A program made the translations under genes and the position numbers. The notes under the pieces were generated by a model. The model saw only the letters and a program-made list of their open reading frames with translations, had not been told where the DNA came from and made no database searches. From Chrysomallon squamiferum (Eukaryota; Mollusca; Gastropoda; Neomphalida; Peltospiridae), in contig CM022666.1 of assembly GCA_012295275.1 (NCBI GenBank), positions 1,180,001 to 1,222,500 on the forward strand: a DNA stretch of 42,500 nucleotides. The letters run 5' to 3'. This document shows, piece after piece, positions 40,301 to 42,500 of this stretch. The number at the start of each line of letters is the position of its first letter. The first letter of the stretch is position 1.

Positions 40301-41843
40301 CTTGTTTCCCCTCACATTTACAATTAACAATATAACAAAAAAATGATACAAACAGAAATTAAAACAAAGCTGTAATCAGATTCTCATGTCAACAGGTTGC
40401 ATTGTGGACAGATATCCCAGCAGTATAGCAAATATATAAATATATATTTTCAAAACCATTTTAAAACATTTTTTTTTAAAGATGTTAAATGTCCATGAAT
40501 TGATTTGAGATGTACTAAGTACCTTTACAATGACAAATAAAACCACTGTTTTGGTTTCTTGTTTCCATTTTTTTGTGACACTGAACAATAATTTTGGGAT
40601 TAAGTAACATTTTTGGAATATTCTGTTATCTCATATTCATTCTTTGTGGTGTGTAAGTATTTTGGGCATGTTAAGCTATCTTCGTATTCATTTACGTCAT
40701 AACCTACATTTTTGTTATCATTACCAATTTCCAAAGCTTTATCAGTTGCAAAGATATGCTTAATGGAACAGTGATAGTGATGGAAAATGTGAAGAAAGCC
40801 TGATTCTTTTTTTTTATGTAGTAACTGAAGAAGTCCTTCAGAAGCATATTTAGTTGTTTCTTTTTTTTTTCTTTTTTTATGCTGGAGTCACATTAAATGA
40901 GGTAATTTGTATTAAATCTCAAGATAAAAAAATATAATTCAGCACATTTCTCTCTGTTTTAGTGTGAAGGGTAATATTTTAAAGAGCCTTCCCTTTTGCT
41001 TTTTTAAAAAGTAACTGCATTTTTGACATACTGTATTAAAAACATCTTGATGTCTGTCTGTTTATATAGAATAATATAAAAAGTAAACTGGTATGTTTTA
41101 ACATGAACAGTACTAATATCCTTCTTTTAAATAAAATAATAATAATAATTAAAAATAGAAATCAAACAGATCAAGATCAATGTTTCAAATAACAGGAACT
41201 CATCAGCTGCCTATTTTAAATATATGCATAGAAAAACAAATCTTTGAATCTCTAAAATTTAGGGAAAAAACAAAACAATTATAATATAAACAGAATGTTA
41301 AATTTTATCCTCCAAAATAAATCAAATATCCCACTTCAAAATGTCAAATAAACAAAGGATTAATAAAATATGGAGGCTATCTTTCAATTTAGTTGTTGTT
41401 GATTTTTAATAAGAAAGAGAAATAATAAAACAGAAACAATAAAAATAATAATAATAAACAAATTGTTAAACGTAACTTACTGTTCCTTTTTTTTAATTTT
41501 TTTTTTTTTTTTTTTTTTGAGGGAGGGGCAGTGAAGTATTTGTAGAGAGAATTAAGAATTTTGATAACAAAATTAAGTACTTTTCTGTGTAGCTTGTCTA
41601 ACACATGAAAACCTGTTGTTTTTTATTTAAAACAATTTAATCCATAGTCTCATATAATTAAGTTTATCCAGTTTAGTTTAAAAAAAAACCAGTATTGTGC
41701 ATTATTCTTACTAGCTTAATCAACAAAACCAGAAAATAAAATGCTTCCTGAATAGTATCATGTTGGTAGGCAACACTGTTGTCATGAGATTCTTTTTCCT
41801 AATAATTACTTAAAATAATAAAATATACATGCCTACCAAATCA

Positions 41844-41847
<4 letters not shown>

Positions 41848-41889
<42 letters not shown>

Positions 41890-41890
41890 A
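41848..41890. repeat. (AT)n microsatellite
   Basis: About 15 AT units followed by GTAT units. Confidence 0.92.
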
Positions 41891-42024
41891 GTATATATGT
41901 TAATTTTACACAATCATAATGTTTAACAGATAAACATTGCAACCACAGTGAACACAATTCAATAAATAGCATTATTGTACATAATTTCCTTTCTGTTCCT
42001 TTAACATACATAAATTGTTATTGA

Positions 42025-42077
42025 GGGGGCGTAACTCAAAAGGCCAATTCCACTGCAGGTGAATTGAGTTATCCCCC
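42025..42077 (-). other. Stem-loop in 3' UTR of the minus-strand gene
   Basis: GGGGGCGTAACTCAA (42025-42039) and TTGAGTTATCCCCC (42064-42077) are inverted copies pairing over 13-14 bases with one bulge, around a 24-base loop. It begins about 40 bases after the stop codon of the minus-strand gene. The right arm carries the GTTATCCCCCTTT motif seen elsewhere in the window. Confidence 0.7.
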
Positions 42078-42114
42078 TTTGAGCTGGGGCCCACACTGGG
42101 TGTTGTGAATTACT

Positions 42115-42214
42115 TCAAGCCTCTGTGTCCTCCCCTTCGTGACCTTTTAGTCGAAGACGAGCAAAATCTTCAAAGATGAAATCGTCATCCTTGTCAGCAT
42201 AAAATGCTTCTCCA
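42115..42214 (-). CDS. Last coding exon of an unrecognised gene (partial)
   Basis: On the minus strand an acceptor TTATTTTCAG precedes an exon with one leading phase base, then GEAFYADKDDDFIFEDFARL and RLKGHEGEDTEA, ending in TGA (42117-42115). The other two frames stop early, and base composition is clearly richer in G and C than the flanks. The tail is acidic and phenylalanine-rich (DDDFIFEDF), which looks like a short linear motif region rather than a folded domain. I do not recognise the family. The upstream exons lie beyond 42500 or were not identifiable between 42215 and the window end. Confidence 0.65.
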
Positions 42215-42500
42215 CTGAAAATAAATGAAAATTAATTAACTTGATTAGTTAATTAATTAATTTATACCTAATGATAATTTTGGTTCAGCTGTATCTAACA
42301 CATTTTGAACAGTTATCAGGAAATCAAATAACACATTTTTATTTTGTCATGAAAGTTAAGCAAGTAATCTTGTTTTTTTTTGTTTTTTTTTTATGTAATT
42401 ATTTATGGTAATGAAACAGCTTGCAACCTTTGACTTTTCTAGAAAAAAAAAGCTCAATGGTCATGAAAGAACAGAGATTTAAAAAAACAAAACAAACACA

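Larger units (their letters stand above)
36475..42114 (-). other. AT-rich gene-free stretch, possible long 3' UTR of the minus-strand terminal gene
   Basis: Over 5.6 kb I see no coding exon on either strand. It holds a palindromic repeat cluster (36902-37095), (AAT)n (37590), (TG)n (38205), a diverged minisatellite (39700-40300), (TA)n (41848) and a stem-loop (42025-42077). Whether it is all UTR of the gene whose last exon is at 42115-42214 is inference. Confidence 0.35.

Overview
This window is animal nuclear DNA: very AT-rich, crowded with microsatellites and minisatellites, and coding only in short exons flanked by GT/AG introns. Family recall places it among protostomes. The general look (AT-rich, repeated GTTATCTCCC-type motifs, TG and ATT microsatellites) suggests a mollusc, perhaps a gastropod, but that is inference.

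Four genes are supported. (1) Plus strand, about 4341-9609: the 3' half of a CASK (LIN-2) orthologue, covering the end of the SH3 domain and the whole guanylate-kinase-like domain to the family-specific C-terminus [10 protein letters not shown]. The 5' exons lie upstream of the window. (2) Minus strand, 17481-18957: a complete three-exon ALKBH2 DNA-repair dioxygenase of 257 codons. (3) Plus strand, 21286-31763: a complete SAP130 (SIN3-HDAC subunit) orthologue in 18 coding exons, 916 codons by my joins. (4) Minus strand, 42115-42214: the last coding exon of a gene I do not recognise, which continues beyond the window. CASK and ALKBH2 converge. ALKBH2 and SAP130 diverge from a shared 2.3 kb promoter region with NRF1-like and ETS-like sites. 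SAP130 and the unknown gene converge near 36.4 kb.

The most unusual feature is a set of tandem repeats built from splice sites. A roughly 4 kb array before the first CASK exon holds about 74 copies of the 3' splice site plus the first 24 or so bases of the exon. A second array before the last SAP130 exon repeats its 3' splice site plus the first 12 exon bases about 13 times. A 24 bp triplication repeats the 5' splice site of a CASK exon in frame. Each copy is a candidate decoy or alternative splice site. Separately, CASK carries two versions of one guanylate-kinase exon in tandem (27 and 32 codons, same phase), which look like mutually exclusive alternative exons.

The rest is introns and long AT-rich 3' flanks (9.6-17.5 kb and 31.8-42.1 kb) with simple repeats and several diverged minisatellites. 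I found no rRNA, convincing tRNA, CRISPR array, viral gene or transposon ORF.
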